Assembly (NCBI GenBank): GCA_035222895.1
Contig: JAVYIG010000416.1
Span: 487,001 to 551,000 of the forward strand
Direction: 5' to 3'
DNA from: Strongylocentrotus droebachiensis
Taxonomy: Eukaryota > Echinodermata > Echinoidea > Camarodonta > Strongylocentrotidae
DNA: 64,000 bases
The translations under genes were made by a program, and so were the position numbers. Every line of letters starts with the position of its first letter. The stretch's first letter is position 1. The notes under the pieces are model-generated. The model made no database searches and was not told the origin of the DNA. It was given only the letters and a program-made list of their open reading frames with translations. Below are positions 23,434 through 38,062 of this stretch, one piece after another.

Positions 23434-25476
23434 ACTAGACTTTAATTCGTCACTTAGACGAATTAGGTGATACGTATGATAATGGTTTACATAAAGAATA
23501 ATGCATTACACGATATATTATTTTGTAAAATGCTTCTCCCATTTATATGCTTCTCTCATTATGATCTATTCATATGTCAAGATTAAATTGTGTCTCCTTG
23601 ATCATCATGGATCTAGGGAAGATAGATTGAAACGATATATGACCTTTGACCCTGTGCAGTAACCAGTTACACATTTGACTCTAATTTACATCATGAAGAA
23701 CACCTTTTGACGATTTTATCTTATTCAAAGAAATGAAAATGTAATTGATAAATGATTATCATCATTATGATAATGATGATCATGATGATCATGATCATGA
23801 TCATGAGCGCGATCATGACATCTTATTGATAAGATGAGAGGTGATTTAGATAGCATATAGTCTCAGCTACAACATACTCAAAAATCAACAAAATCCAAGC
23901 AGAAATAACGGCGATATTGCTCGCAAAAGACAGGAATGTAGACTCCAGATTTGAGAAAAAGTCATCTCCCATAGGGATTACACGCAAAAAGTAATGGATT
24001 AAGTGAAAATAGGGTAATAATAAAGTAAAAAGGGTTATTTATGACATTATTTGCGATTCTACGTGTTTAAATAATCAAAGGAGATGGTACAATGAAGGTC
24101 AAAAGGAAAAAAAAAGTGAAGCAAAAAATTGTTGGAGACACCCGGACTCGAACCAGGGATCTCGAGGTTGGAAGTCAAGTGCGTTACCGATATACCAAAA
24201 CATCTCCCATAGCGATTACACGTAAACGGGAAATGGAATTCTAAAATCCTACTTTGCAAGTGAAATATGAGCATGATCCCGGCATCTAATCGAAAAATAA
24301 AGGGCACACTTATGGTAGCCCATTGTCTCAGCTACAACATATCCGAAGCTCAGCGAAAACAAAGATAAAACAACGGAGATTTTGCTCGCGAAAGACATGA
24401 GTGTAGAATCCAGTTTTGAGAAAAAGTCATGTCCCATAGAGAATACACGCAAAATGTGAAAAATTGACATGCCTCCTTTAATTGCAAAAATACACCATGA
24501 TACTTTTGTCAGAAATTAAAATTGTGAACACTGAATTTGTAGAAAATTGTCTCAGCTAGAACATATCAAAATTTGAAAGAAAATTGATTGATATTTACAG
24601 AGATACAATCAATTTTCCAAAAAAATGATGACGTCATAATATGCAAATTGAAATTTTGAGTTTGGAGGCCATTATGATGACGTCATGAGTTAATTGAGGA
24701 TCAAATGAGACATGAAATGATATCTCCAACTCATAATCTATCTAAATATGAAAAAATATTAGGAGTTTCTATCTATTCTAAAGAGTTACAATGAATTTTA
24801 TATAGGCATGTTTTTGCCCATGTATTGTAGATAAAGATAATGCAAATCCGCGCGTGCTGTCAACTTTGACGGACGCTCATTGCGTTAATAAAAGGTGAAC
24901 AAGTTATCAAAATGCTTGGAAAAATGTACCAAATCTGATGACAGAAAAAAATCGGCGATTCTATGTTGCAAAATGCAAGTACGCGCGAAAACGCGCGCGC
25001 ATGCACGTGTGCGTAATTTTTTTATCAAATGCTCTATTTGGCCTGAAACGTATGTAAAAAAAATTTGGGATGATTTGGAGCATTTTAAAAAATTTCGCGC
25101 GCGTAAACGCGCGGACAAAAGCGTACGCGCATTTTTGCGCGCATTTCTTGACCTGAAATTGACCGGACGGATATCGATCTAATTCGTGATAAATATGAAT
25201 GAAAAATTACTTTCCGTTATGAAGATATGATCATAAGTTGATTTTCACAAAATGGCGCCTGGATGACGTCACGATAATTTTGAGTCTTTGAAAAGTCACG
25301 CAGTTCTAAGTTAGACTAAGGTCTATCATCATTGAAAATTTCATGACAATGGCTTTATTCAATCTTGAGATATCCTGCGAACAAAATCGAGGAAGAATAA
25401 TAAATAATAAATAAATAATAAATAAAAATCTTGACGAAATCAATAGGTGATACGTAGACTTCGTACGTATCACCTA
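23434..25476 (+). mobile_element. Family A unit A8 (long subtype)
   Basis: Long unit with tRNA-like segment at 24134. The 3' hairpin near 25446 reads GACTTCGTACGTATCACCT, one T shorter in the loop region than the consensus. Confidence 0.8.
24134..24207 (-). tRNA. tRNA-like sequence (copy 5)
   Basis: As copy 1, but the expected anticodon position reads TTCC rather than TTCT on the minus strand. T arm intact. Confidence 0.5.
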
Positions 25477-27450
25477 ACTAGACTTTAATTCGTCACTTAG
25501 ACAAATTAGGTGATACGTATGATAATGGTTTACATAACGAATAATGCATTACACAATATATTATTTTGTAAAATGCTTCTCCCATTTATATGCTTCTCCC
25601 ATTATGATCTATTCATATGTCAAGATTAAATTGTGTCTCCTTGATCATCATGAATCTAGGGAAGATAGATTGAAACAATATATGACCTTTGACCCTGTGC
25701 AGTAACCAGTTACACATTTGACTCTTATTTATATCATGAAGAACACCTTTTGACGATTTTATCTTATTCAAAGAAATGAAAATGTAATTGATAAATGATT
25801 TTCATCATTACGATAATGATGATCATGATGATAATGATCATGATCATGAGCGCAATCATGACATCTTATTGAAAAAATGAGGAGTGATTTAGATAGCATA
25901 TAGTCTCAGCTACAACATACTAAAAAATCAACAAAATCCAAGCAGAAATAACGGCGATATTGCTCGCAAAAGACAGGAATGTAGACTCCAGATTTGAGAA
26001 AAAGTCATCTCCCATAGGGATTACACGCAAAAAGTAATGGATTAAGTGAAAATAGGGTAATAATAAAGTAAAAAGGGTTGTTTATGACATTATTTGCGAT
26101 TCTACGTGTTTAAATAATCAAAGGAGATGGTACAGTGAAGGTCAAAAGGAAAAAAAAAGTGAAGAAAAAAATGTTGGAGACACCCGGACTCGAACCAGGG
26201 ATCTCGAGGTTAGAAGTCAAGTGCGTTACCGATATACCAAAACATCTCCCATAGCGATTACACGTAAACGGGAAATGGAATTCTGAAATCCTACTTTGCA
26301 AGTGAAATATTGGCATGAACCCGGCATCTAATCGAAAAATAAAGGGCACACTTGTGATAGCTCATTGTCTCAGCTACAACATATCCGAAGCTCAGCGAAA
26401 ACGAAGCTAAAACAACGGAGATTTTGCTCGCGAAAGACAGAAGTGTAGAATCCAGTTTTGAGAAAAAGTCATGTCCCTTAGAGAATACACGCAAAATGTG
26501 AAAAATTGACATGCCTCCTTCAATCGCAAAAATACACCATGATAATTTTGTCAAAAATAAAAGTTGTGGATACTGCATTTGTAGAAAATTGTCTCAGCTA
26601 AAACATATCAAAATTTGAAAGAAAATTGATTGATATTTACAGAGATACAATCAATTTTCCAAAAATATGCTGACGTCATAATATGCAAATTAAAATTTTG
26701 AGTTTGGAGGCCATTATGATGCCTTTATGAGTTAATTGAGGATCAAATGAGACATGAAATCATATCTCCGACTCATAATCTATCCAAATATGAAAAAATA
26801 TTAGGAGTTTCTATCTATTCTAAAGAGTTACAATGAATTTGATATAGGCATGTTTTTGCCCATGTATTGTGGATAAAGATAACGCAAATCCGCGCGTGCT
26901 GTCAACTTTGACGGACGCTCATTGGATTATTAAAAGGTGAGCAAGTTATCAAAATGCTTGAAAAAATGTGCCAAATACGATGACAGAAAAAAATCGGCGA
27001 TTCTATTTTGCAAAATGCCAGTACGCGCGAAAATGCGCGCGCATGCGCGTGTGCGTAATTTTTTTATCAAATGCTCCATATGGCCTGAAACGTATGTAAA
27101 AAAAATTTGGGATGATTTAGAGCATTTTAAAAAAAATCGCGCGCGTAAACGCGCGGACAAAAGCGTACGCGCATTTTTGCGCGCATTTTTTGACCTGAAA
27201 TTGACCAGACGGATATTGATCTTAATCATGATAAATATGAATGAAAAATTACTATCCGTTATGAAGATATGATCATTAGTTGATTTTCACAAAATGGCGC
27301 CTGGATGACGTCACGATAATTTTGAGTCTTTGAAAAGTCACGCAGTTCTAAGTTAGACTAAGATCTTTCATCGTTGAAAGTTTCATGACAATGGCTTAAT
27401 TCAGTCTTGAGATATCCTGCGAACAAAATCGAGGAAGAATAATAAAAAAA
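25477..27450 (+). mobile_element. Family A unit A9 without 3' module
   Basis: The 5' hairpin has one change (ACAAATT instead of ACGAATT), weakening the stem. The long-subtype body with a tRNA-like segment is joined directly to a family B start after AATAATAAAAAAA. Confidence 0.75.
26176..26249 (-). tRNA. tRNA-like sequence (copy 6)
   Basis: Same form as copy 1; T arm and acceptor ends intact. Confidence 0.45.
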
Positions 27451-28634
27451 ACTAGATTTGTAATACTTGTTTGGAACAAGTATAGGTGGGCTGGTCGAAC
27501 TAAAATTTGAGACAAAATAAAGGGTACATTTGAGATAGCTTATTGTCTCAGCTACAACATACTTGAAGTTCAGCGTAAACAAAGCTAAACGACAGAGATA
27601 TTGCTCGCGAAAGAATCCAGTTTTGAGAAAAACTCATGTCCCATAGAGAATACACGCAAAATGTGAAAAATTGACATGCCTTTTTTAATAGCGAAAATAC
27701 GCCCTGATGCCTTTGTCAAAATGAAAATTTGGGCCATTTTTATTTGTAGAAAATTGTCTCAGCTAAAACATATCAAAATTTTGAAGAAAATCGATCAATA
27801 TTTACAGAGAAACAATCAATTTTCCGTAAATATGCTGACGTCATAATATGCAAATTGAAATTTTGAGTTTGGAGGCCATTATGATGACGTAATGAGTTCA
27901 TTGAGGGTCAAATGAGACATGAAATCATATCTCCAATTCATACTGTATCAAAATATGACCCAAAAATTGGGGTCACCTTGCATCCTAAAGGGCTACAATG
28001 GATCTTGTATAGGCATGTTTTTGCCCATATATGCTATGTATTACAAAAGCTCGCGCGCACGGAAATTTATGTTAAACGGTCGATCATTCCATTATTAATA
28101 GTCATAAAGAGACAAGCATGGTATCAATTTGTTTGTAAAAATATGTGGAATATTATGAAAGAAAAAAAATGGCGATTCTATGTTGTGTAATAGTTTTACG
28201 CGCGAAAACGCGCGCGCCGCACGCATGCGCGTGTGTGTGGGCGTTTTTTTATAAAATGCTTAGAATGGCCTAAAACGTATGCAAAATGATTTTGAGACGA
28301 TTTTGAGCATTTTAAATTTTTGCGCGCGCATTTACGCGCGGACGTACGCGCACGTGCGCGTTTTTTTACCTGAAATTGACCGGACCGATATTGACCTTGA
28401 TCGTGCAAACTATGAATAAGAAATTACTTTCCGTTATGAAGATATGATCATAAGTTAAAATTCACAAAATGGCGCCTAGATGACGTAATCAGTCAAGGTC
28501 AAGCTTGAAAACGTTATTTTGATTTATTTATATGCCTATACATATGTGTGCCAAATTTCAAGGCATTTGATTGAGCCATTTTCAAGTTATCTTGCTAACA
28601 AAAAAGTGGTTAGAAATAAGAAAAATATTTAATA
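27224..28634. repeat. Duplicated block (copy at 41988-43398)
   Basis: Matches the block 14,764 bp downstream almost base for base, including the A9/B6 junction at 27451. The right limit falls exactly where AATAA leads to ACTAGAC here but to AATAATAAATAAATAATAAA in the other copy. Confidence 0.75.
27451..28634 (+). mobile_element. Family B unit B6 (diverged start)
   Basis: Starts ACTAGATTTGTAATACTTG with the family B hairpin and AGGTGGGCTG retained. The interior is diverged from B1-B5 (for example AAAGGGTACATTTGAGATAGC after the start). No 3' module. Near-identical copy at 42215. Confidence 0.75.
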
Positions 28635-29778
28635 ACTAGACATATAATACTTGTTTGGAACAAGTATAGGTGGGCTGGTCAACTAACATTTGAGACAAAA
28701 TAGAGCAAAAATAAGCGACATACTGCTTACAAATTTTTAAAAGACAATATCATGTAGATTCATAACGTGAACTAAATTCACCTTCTATAGGCATAACACG
28801 CAAATTATGAAGTTTTTGACATGAGGCCTTTAATCAAAATTTTCACTATGATGACATCATCAAAATGAAAAATGGTTTTCACTGCGCTTGTAGAGAATTG
28901 TCTTAGCTACAACATATCGAAATTTTGAAGAAAATTGATCATTATTTACAGAGATACAATCAATTTTACATAAATATACTGACGTCATAATATGCAAATT
29001 CGTATTTTGAGTTCCAAGGCCATTGTGATGATGTCACGCTACACTTAATGGCCAAATGAGACATGGCATCATATTTCCGACTCATACTCTATCTTAATAT
29101 GAAAAAAAATTGAGGATCCCGGTGCATTCCAAAGAGCTATAACGGATTTTGTATAGGCATGTTTTTGCCCATATATGCTATGTATTAAAAGACCTCGCGC
29201 GCACTGACATTTATCTTGAATTTCGCTCATCTTGTTAATAATGGTTATAAAGAGATAAACATGGAATGAAATTCCTTGAAAAAATATGAGAAATATCATG
29301 AAAGAAAAAAAAAATGGCGATTCTATGTTTTTTAATGGTGTTACGCGCGAAAACGCGCGCGCATGCTCGTACGCGCGATTTTTTATAAAATGCTTAAAAT
29401 GACCTGAAACGTATGCAAAATAAATTTGAGACGATTTTGAGCATTTAAAAATTTTGCGCGCGCATTGACGCGCGGACGTACGCGCACGCGCGCGTTTTTT
29501 GATCTGAAATTGACTGGACTGATTTTGACCTTGAGCATAATAAATATGAATGAGAAATACCTTTTGGTTATGAAGATATGATCATAAGTTTATTTTCAGA
29601 AAATTTCACAAAATGGCGCCTAGATGACGTCATCAGTCAAGGTCAAGGTTTAAAACCTTACCGTGTTTTCTCCATAAGCCTATACATATGTGTGCCAAAT
29701 TTCAAGTTATTTGATTTAGCCATTTTCAAGTTATTTTGCTAACAAAAAGTGGGTCGAAATAAGAAAAATAAATAATAA
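28635..29778 (+). mobile_element. Family B unit B7
   Basis: Standard 1.14-kb family B unit, close to B3. No 3' module. Confidence 0.75.
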
Positions 29779-31122
29779 ACTAGACATATAATACTTGTTT
29801 GGAACAAGTATAGGTGGGCTGGTCAACTAAAATTTGAGACAAAATAGAGCAAAAATAAGCGACATACTGCTTACAAATTCTTAAAAGACAATATCATGTA
29901 GATTCATAACGTGAACTAAATTCACCTTCTATAGGCATAACACGCAAATTATGAAGTTTTTGACATGAGGCCTTTAACCAAAATTTTCACTATGATGACG
30001 TCATCAAAATGAAAAATGGTTATTACTGCGCTTGTAGAGAATTGTCTTAGCTACATCATATCGAAATTTGAAAGAAAATCTATCAATATTTACAGAGATA
30101 CAATAAATTTTACATAAATATGCTGACGTCATAATATGCAAATTCGTATTTTGAGTTCCAAGGCCATTGTGATGATGTCACGATACACTTAATGGCCAAA
30201 TGAGACATGGAATCATATTTCCGACTCATACTCTATCTAAATATGAAAAAAAATTGAGGATTCCGGTGCATTCCAAAGAGCTATAACGGATTTTGTATAG
30301 GCATGTTTTTGCCCATATATGCTATGTATTAAAAGAGCTCGCGCGCACTGACATTTATCTTGAATTTACGCTCATCTTGTTAATAATGGTCATAAAGAGA
30401 TAAACATGGTATCAAATTCCTTGAAAAAATATGAGAAATATCATGAAAGAAAAAAAAATGGCGATTCTATGTTTGTTAATGATGTTACGCGCGAAAACGC
30501 GCGCGCATGCTCGTACGCGCGATTTTTTATAAAATGCTTAAAATTACCTGAAACGTATGCAAAATAAATTTGAGACGATTTTGAGCATTTAAAAATTTTG
30601 CGCGCGCACTGACGCGCGGACGTACGCGCATGCGCGCGTTTTTTGACCTGAAATTAACCGGACTGATATTGACCTTGATCATGATAAAAATGAATGAGAA
30701 ATACCTTTTGGTTATGAAGATATGATCATGAGATGATTTTCAGAAAATTTCACAAAATGGCGCCTAGATGACGTCATCAGTCAAGGTCAAGGTTGAAAAC
30801 CGTACCGTGTCTTGTCCATATGCCTATACATATGTGTGCCAAATATCAAAGCATTTGATTGAACCATTTCAAAGTTATCTTGCTAACAAAAAAGTGGGTC
30901 AAAATAAGAAAAATAAATAAATAATAATAATAAATAAATAAAGGCAATTTTAACAAAAATATAAGGTGGTCTGTATTAGATACAGCCCACCTGATAATAA
31001 AGGCGATTTTAACAAAAATATAAGGTGGTCTGTATTAGATACAGCCCACCTGATAATAAATAAATAATAAAGGCAATTCTAACGAAATTATAAGGTGGTC
31101 TGTACGTTATACAGCCCACCTG
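29779..31122 (+). mobile_element. Family B unit B8 with three 3' modules
   Basis: Standard B body followed by three 3' modules at 30940-30994, 30999-31052 and 31068-31122. The third is a variant (AACGAAATTATAAG, loop CGTT) that also closes the unit at 42215. Confidence 0.8.
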
Positions 31123-31181
31123 ATAATAAAAATCTTGACGAAATCAATAGGTGATACGTAGACTTCGTTACGTATCATCTA
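30940..31181 (+). repeat. Cluster of three family B and one family A 3' modules
   Basis: Four end modules in a row separated by TAATAAA spacers, the last (31131-31181) of family A. In that module the right arm reads TACGTATCATCT, one mismatch in the hairpin. Confidence 0.85.
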
Positions 31182-33213
31182 ACTAGACTTTAATTCGTCA
31201 CTTAGACGAATTAGGTGATACGTATGATAATGGTTTACATAACGAATAATGCATTACACGATATATATTGTTTTGTAAAATGCTTCTCTCATTTATATGC
31301 TTCTCCCATTATGAACTATTCAGATGCCAAGATTAAATTGTGTCTCCTTGATCATCATGGATCTAGGGAAGATAGATCGAAACAATATATGACCTTTGAC
31401 CCTGTGCAGTAACCAGTTACACATTTGACTCTAATTTACATCATGAAGAACACCTTTTGACGATTTTATCTTATTCAAAGAAATGAAAATGTAATTGATA
31501 AATGATTATCATCATTATGATAATGATGATCATGATGATCATGATCATGATCATGAGCGCGATCATGACATCTTATTGAAAAAATGAGGGTTGATTTAGA
31601 TAGCATATAGTCTCAGCTACAACATACTCAAAAATCAACAAAATCCAAGCAGAAGTAACGGCGATATTGCTCGCAAAAGACAGGAATGTAGACTCCACAT
31701 TTGAGAAAAAGTCATCTCCCATAGGGATTACACGCAAAAAGTAATGGATTAAGTGAAAATAGGGTAATAATAAAGTAAAAAGGGTTATTTATGACATTAT
31801 TTGCGATTCTACGTGTTTAAATAATCAAAGGAGATGGTACAGTGAAGGTCAAAAGGAAAAAAAAAGTGAAGCAAAAAATTGTTGGAGACACCCGGACTCG
31901 AACCAGGGATCTCGAGGTTGGAAGTCAAGTGCGTTACCGATATACCAAAACATCTCCCATAGCGATTACACGTAAACGGGAAATGGAATTCTGAAATCCT
32001 ACTTTGCAAGTGAAATATGAGCATGATCCCGGCATCTAATCGAAAAATAAAGGGCACACTTGTGATAGCTCATTGTCTCAGCTACAACATATTCGAAGCT
32101 CAGCGAAAACGAAGCTAAAACAACGGAGATTTTGCTCGCGAAAGACAGGAGTGTAGAATCCAGTTTTGAGAAAAAGTCATGTCCCATAGAGAATACACGC
32201 AAAATGTGAAAAATTGACATGCCTCCTTTAATCGCAAAAATACACCATGATACTTTTGTAAAAAATAAAAATTGTGAATACTGCATTTGTAGAAAATTGT
32301 CGCAGCTAGAACATATCAAAATTTAAAAGAAAATTGATCGATATTTACAGAGATACAATCAATTTTCCAAAAATATGCTGACGTCATAATATGCAAATTG
32401 AAATTTTGAGTTTGGAGGCCATTATGATGACGTCATAAGTTAATTGAGGATCAAATGAGACATGAAATCATATCTCCGACTCATAATCTATCCAAATATG
32501 AAAAAATATTAGGAGTTTCTATCTATTATAAAGAGTTACAATTAATTTTATATAGGCATGTTTTTGCCAATGTATTGTGGATAAAGATAACGCAAATCCG
32601 CGCGTGCTGTCAACTTTGACGGACGCTCATTGCGTTAATAAAAGGTGAACAAATTATCAAAATGCTTGGAAAAATGTACCAAATATGATGACAGAAAAAA
32701 ATCGGCGATTCTATGTTGCAAAATGCCAGTACGCGCGAAAACGCGCGCGCATGGGCGTGTGCGTAATTTTTTTATTAAATGCTCCATATGGCCTGAAACG
32801 TATGCAAAAAAAATTTGGGATGATTTAGAGCATTTTAAATTTTTGCGCGCGCGTAAACGCGCGGACGAGCGCGCAAGCGCGCATTTACGGACGTTTATTG
32901 ACCTGAAAGTGACCGGACGGATATTGATCTTAATCGTGATAATTATGAATGAGAAATACATTTCCGTTATGAAGATATGGTCATAAGTTGATTTTCACAA
33001 AATGGCGCCTGGATGACGTCACGATAATTTTGATTCTCTGAAATTTCACGCAGTTCTAAGTTAGACCAAGATCTATCATCTTGGCAAGTTTCATGATAAG
33101 GGCTTTATTCAGTCTTGAGATATCCTGCGAACAAATTCGAGGAAGAATAAATAATCAATAAAAATCTTGACGAAATCAATAGGTGATACGTAGACTTCGT
33201 TACGTATCACCTA
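31182..33213 (+). mobile_element. Family A unit A10 (long subtype)
   Basis: Complete long unit with tRNA-like segment at 31884 and a 3' module ending at 33213. Copy at 43528. Confidence 0.8.
31884..31957 (-). tRNA. tRNA-like sequence (copy 7)
   Basis: TTCC variant at the expected anticodon; T arm intact. Confidence 0.5.
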
Positions 33214-34801
33214 ACTAGACTTTAATTCGTCACTTTGACGAATTAGGTGATACGTAATTATGCTCATGTATAACATAATGAAGAACGCATTTTCACGATT
33301 TCATCTTTCGTTATAAAATACTACTCCCATTTTGATCTATCCATGAGTCAAGTTTCAACTGTAGGGCAGAGGGAGACAGACCAAGAAAATAAGAGGGAGG
33401 CAAGGCAAGAGAGAGAGAGAGAGGGAGGGAGAGGGTGAAAGAGAAGAGAGATAGATAGATGCAGAGACAGACCAAAAAAGGAGAGGGGCAGAACATGAGA
33501 GGAGAAGTAAAAGAGCAAGAGAGAGGAGAGAGAGAGAGATGCAATTGAGAACAATGCCTTCCAGATGACCATGATTAAAAGTGGTATAGCGCCCCCTTCA
33601 GGTATCCGATTGAGGATTGTTATATATGATAATTGACATGTCACCTATGATTGAATTTTTGACTATGATAACGTCATGATAATGTTAGATAGTCTACATG
33701 AATCTTGTGGAAACTTGTCTCAGCTACAGCATACTCAAAAATCAACAAAATCCAAGCAGAAACATCGGCGATATTGCTCAAAACACAGGAATGTAGAATC
33801 CACTTTTGAGAAAAAAGTCATGTCCCATAGAGAATGCACGCAAAATGTAAAAAATTGACATGCCTCAATTAATTGCAAGATTACGCCATGATGCTTTTGT
33901 CAAAATGAAAAATTGTGGACCTTGCATTTGTAGAAAATTGTCTCAGCTAGAACATATCAAAATTTGAAACAAAATCAATCAATATTTACAGAGATACAAT
34001 CAGTTTTCCAAAAATATGCTTACGTCATAATGTGCAAATTAAAATTTTGAGTTCGGAGGCCATTATGATGACGTCATGATTTAATTGAGGGTCAAATGAG
34101 ACATGAAATCATATCTCCGACTCATAATCTATCTAAATATGAAAAAAATATTGGGAGTTCCTATCTATTCTAAAGAGTTAAAATGAATTTTGTATATGCA
34201 TGATTTTGCCCATATATTGTGGATAAAGATAACGCAGATCCGCGCGCGCTGTCAACTTTGGCGGACGCTCATTGTGTTATTAAAAGATGAACAAGTTATC
34301 AAAATGCTTGGAAAAATGTGCCAAATATGATGATAAAGAAAATTCGGCGATTCTATGTTGCAAAATGCTAGTACGCGCAAAACACGCGCGCGCATGCGCA
34401 TGAGCGCGATTTTTTATCAAATGCTCTATATGGCCTGAAACGTATGCAAAAAAAATTTAGGATGATTTAGAGCATTTTAAATTTTTGCGCGCGCGTAAAC
34501 GCGCGGACGAGCGCGCACGCGCGCATTTGCGCACGTTTTTTGACCTTAAATTGACCGGACGGATATTGATCTTAATCGTGATAATTATGAATGAGAAATA
34601 CTTTTCCGTTATGAAGATATGATCATTAGTTGATTTTCACAAAATGGCGCCTGGATGACGTCACGATAATTTTGAGTCTTTGAAAAGTCACGCAGTTCTA
34701 AGTTAGACTAAGATCTATCATTATTAAAAGATTCATAACAATGGCTTCATTCAGTCTTGAGATATCCTGCGAACAAATTCGAGGAAGAATAATAATAAAT
34801 A
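33214..34801 (+). mobile_element. Family A unit A11, near-identical to A1
   Basis: 1588 bp, the same length as the unit at 8264 with only scattered substitutions (for example near 33918 and 34539). GA-rich block at 33397-33540. No 3' module. Confidence 0.8.
33397..33540. repeat. GA-rich simple repeat in unit A11
   Basis: Same purine tract as at 8447; the tract length is unchanged, suggesting a recent duplication. Confidence 0.85.
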
Positions 34802-36826
34802 ACTAGACTTTAATTCGTCACTTAGACGAATTAGGTGATACGTATGATAATGGTTTACATAACGAATAATGCATTACACAATATATTATTTTGTAAAATG
34901 CTTCTCCCATTTATATGCTTCTCCCATTATGATCTATTCATATGTCAAGATTAAATTGTGTCTCCTTGATCATCATGAATCTAGGGAAGATAGATTGAAA
35001 CAATATATGACCTTTGACCCTGTGCAGTAACCAGTTACACATTTGACTCTTATTTATATCATGAAGAACACCTTTTGACGATTTTATCTTATTCAAAGAA
35101 ATGAAAATGTAATTGATAAATGATTTTCATCATTACGATAATGATGATCATGATGATAATGATCATGATCATGAGCGCAATCATGACATCTTATTGAAAA
35201 AATGAGGAGTGATTTAGATAGCATATAGTCTCAGCTACAACATACTAAAAAATCAACAAAATCCAAGCAGAAATAACGGCGATATTGCTCGCAAAAGACA
35301 GGAATGTAGACTCCAGATTTGAGAAAAAGTCATCTCCCATAGGGATTACACGCAAAAAGTAATGGATTAAGTGAAAATAGGGTAATAATAAAGTAAAAAG
35401 GGTTGTTTATGACATTATTTGCGATTCTACGTGTTTAAATAATCAAAGGAGATGGTACAGTGAAGGTCAAAAGGAAAAAAAAGTGAAGAAAAAAAATGTT
35501 GGAGACACCCGGACTCGATCCAGGGATCTCGAGGTTAGAAGTCAAGTGCGTTACCGATATACCAAAACATCTCCCATAGCGATTACACGTAAACGGGAAA
35601 TGGAATTCTGAAATCCTACTTTGCAAGTGAAATATTAGCATGATCCCGGCATCTAATCGAAAAATAAAGGGCACACTTGTGATAGCTCATTGTCTCAGCT
35701 ACAACATATCCGAAGCTCAGCAAAAAAGAAGCTAAAACAACGGAGATTTTGCTCGCGAAAGACAGGAGTGTAGAATCAAGTTTTGAGAAAAAGTCATGTC
35801 CCATAGAGAATACACGCAAAATGTGAAAAATTGACATGCCTCCTTTAATCGCAAAAATACACCATGATAATTTTGTCAAAAATAAAAGTTGTGGATACTG
35901 CATTTGTAGAAAATTGTCTCAGCTAAAACATATCAAAATTTGAGAGAAAATTGATCGATATATACAGAGATACAATCAATTTTCCAAAAATATGCTGACG
36001 TCATAATATGCAAATTAAAATTTTGAGTTTGGAGGCCATTATGATGCTTTTATGAGTTAATTGAGGATCAAATGAGACATGAAATTATATCTCCGACTCA
36101 TAATCTATCCAAATATGAAAAGATATTAGGAGTTTCTATCTATTCTGAAGAGTTACAATGAATTTTATATAGGCATGTTTTTGCCCATGTATTGTGGATA
36201 AAGATAACGCAAATCCGCGCGTGCTGTCAACTTTGACGGACGCTCATTGCGTTATTAAAAGGTGAACAAGTTATCAAAATGCTTGGAAAAATGTACCAAA
36301 TATGATGACAGAAAAAAATCGGCGATTCTATTTTGCAAAATGCCAGTACGCGCGAAAATGCGCGCGCATGCGCGTGTGCGTAATTTTTTTATCAAATGCT
36401 CCATATGGCCTGAAACGTATGTAAAAAAAATTTGGGATGATTTGGAGCATTTTAAAAAATTTCGCGCGCGTAAACGCGCGGACAAAAGCGTACGCGCATT
36501 TTTGCGCGCATTTTTTGATCTGAAATTGACCCGACAAATATTGACCTTGATCATGACAAATATGAATGAAAAATGGCTTTCCTTTATGAAGATATGATCA
36601 TAAGTTGATTTTCACAAAATGGCGCCTGGATGACGTCACGATGACCTTGACTGTCTGAAAAGTCACACAGTTCTAAGTTAGATTAAGATCTATCATCATT
36701 GAAAGTTTCATGATAATGGCTTTATTCAGTCTTGAGATATCCTGCGAACAAAATCGAGGAAGAATAATAATAAAAATCTTGACGAAATCAAAAGGTGATA
36801 CGTTGACTTCGTTACGTATCACCTAA
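34802..36826 (+). mobile_element. Family A unit A12 (long subtype)
   Basis: Complete long unit with a B-box-mutated tRNA-like segment. The 3' module (36776-36826, GTTGACTTCG form) is followed directly by a type III start. Confidence 0.8.
35501..35574 (-). tRNA. tRNA-like sequence (copy 8, B-box mutant)
   Basis: The minus strand reads GGATCGAGTCC where the other copies read GGTTCGAGTCC, altering the invariant T54 of the T loop. A Pol III B box would be impaired. Confidence 0.4.
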
Positions 36827-38062
36827 TGATTCCTTCAAAATTTGCAATTTCAACTTTCGATCGAAAATTTTAACATGATCCCAACATCTGATTAAAAAAC
36901 AAAGTCACCCTTTTTTATAGCCCATGGTCTCAGCTATAACATATCCAAATTTGGGAGAAAACAAAGCACAAATGAGCGAGATAGTGCTGAAAGATGGATG
37001 CGATGTAGATTCATAGTGTGGACAAAATTCACCCTCCGTAGACATAACACGCAAATGACGAAAATTTTGACATGTGGCCTTTAATTGAATTTTTTACTAT
37101 GATGACATCATTTAAATGAAAATTGGTGTAAACTGATCTCGAAGACGATTGCCTCGGCTACAACATATTAAAACCTAGAAGAGAATCGATGAATATTAAG
37201 AGAAATACACTAAATTTTCCATAAACATAATGACGTCATAATATGCATTTTTGTATTTTTGACTTCCAAGGCCATTATGATGACGTCAAGATGTACTTAA
37301 TGGCCAAATGAGATATGAAATCATACCTTCGACTCATACTCTATCTAAATATGGAAAAAAAATTGGCAGTCCTTATTCATATCAATGGACTTTTTATGGG
37401 CATGTTTTTGCCCATATACGCTATGTAATACAAAAATCGCGCGTGCGGACGGTTATCTTGAACGGACGCTCATTCCGTTATTAATAGTGATAAAGAGATA
37501 AACTTGGTATCAAATTGTTCGGAAAATTATGAGGAATATCCTGTCAAAAGTTTTTGCGGAGGAATTATTTTTCGTTCGGCCGTGACGAACGAAAACGTCC
37601 AAAAATGCGTGTTTTGCGCGATTTTTTATGAAATGCTTATAATGGCCTGAAACGTATGCAAAAAAAATTTAAGACGATTTTGAGCAATTTTAAATTTTAC
37701 GCGCGCATTAACGCGCGCACCTACGCGTACGCGCATTTTTGCGCGCATTTATTGATCTGAAATTGACCCGACAAATATTGACCTTGATCATGACAAATAT
37801 GAATGAAAAATGGCTTTCCTTTATGAAGATATGATCATAAGTTGATTTTCACAAAATGGCGCCTGGATGACGTCACGATGACCTTGACTGTCTGAAAAGT
37901 CACACAGTTCTAAGTTAGACTAAGATCTATCATCATTGAAAGTTTCATGATAATGGCTTTATTCAGTCTTGAGATATCCTGCGAACAAAATCGAGGAAGA
38001 ATAATAATAAAAATCTTGACGAAATCAAAAGGTGATACGTTGACTTCGTTACGTATCACCTA
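36827..38062 (+). mobile_element. Type III unit, copy of 20781
   Basis: TGATTCC start, CG blocks near 37605 and 37700, family A 3' module at the end (GTTGACTTCG form). Confidence 0.65.

Larger units (their letters stand above)
31068..34801. repeat. Duplicated block of 3.7 kb (copy at 43414-47147)
   Basis: Colinear and nearly identical to the block 12,346 bp downstream. It covers the variant B module, the A module and two complete A units. Both limits fall in TAA-rich tracts at unit junctions. Confidence 0.8.
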
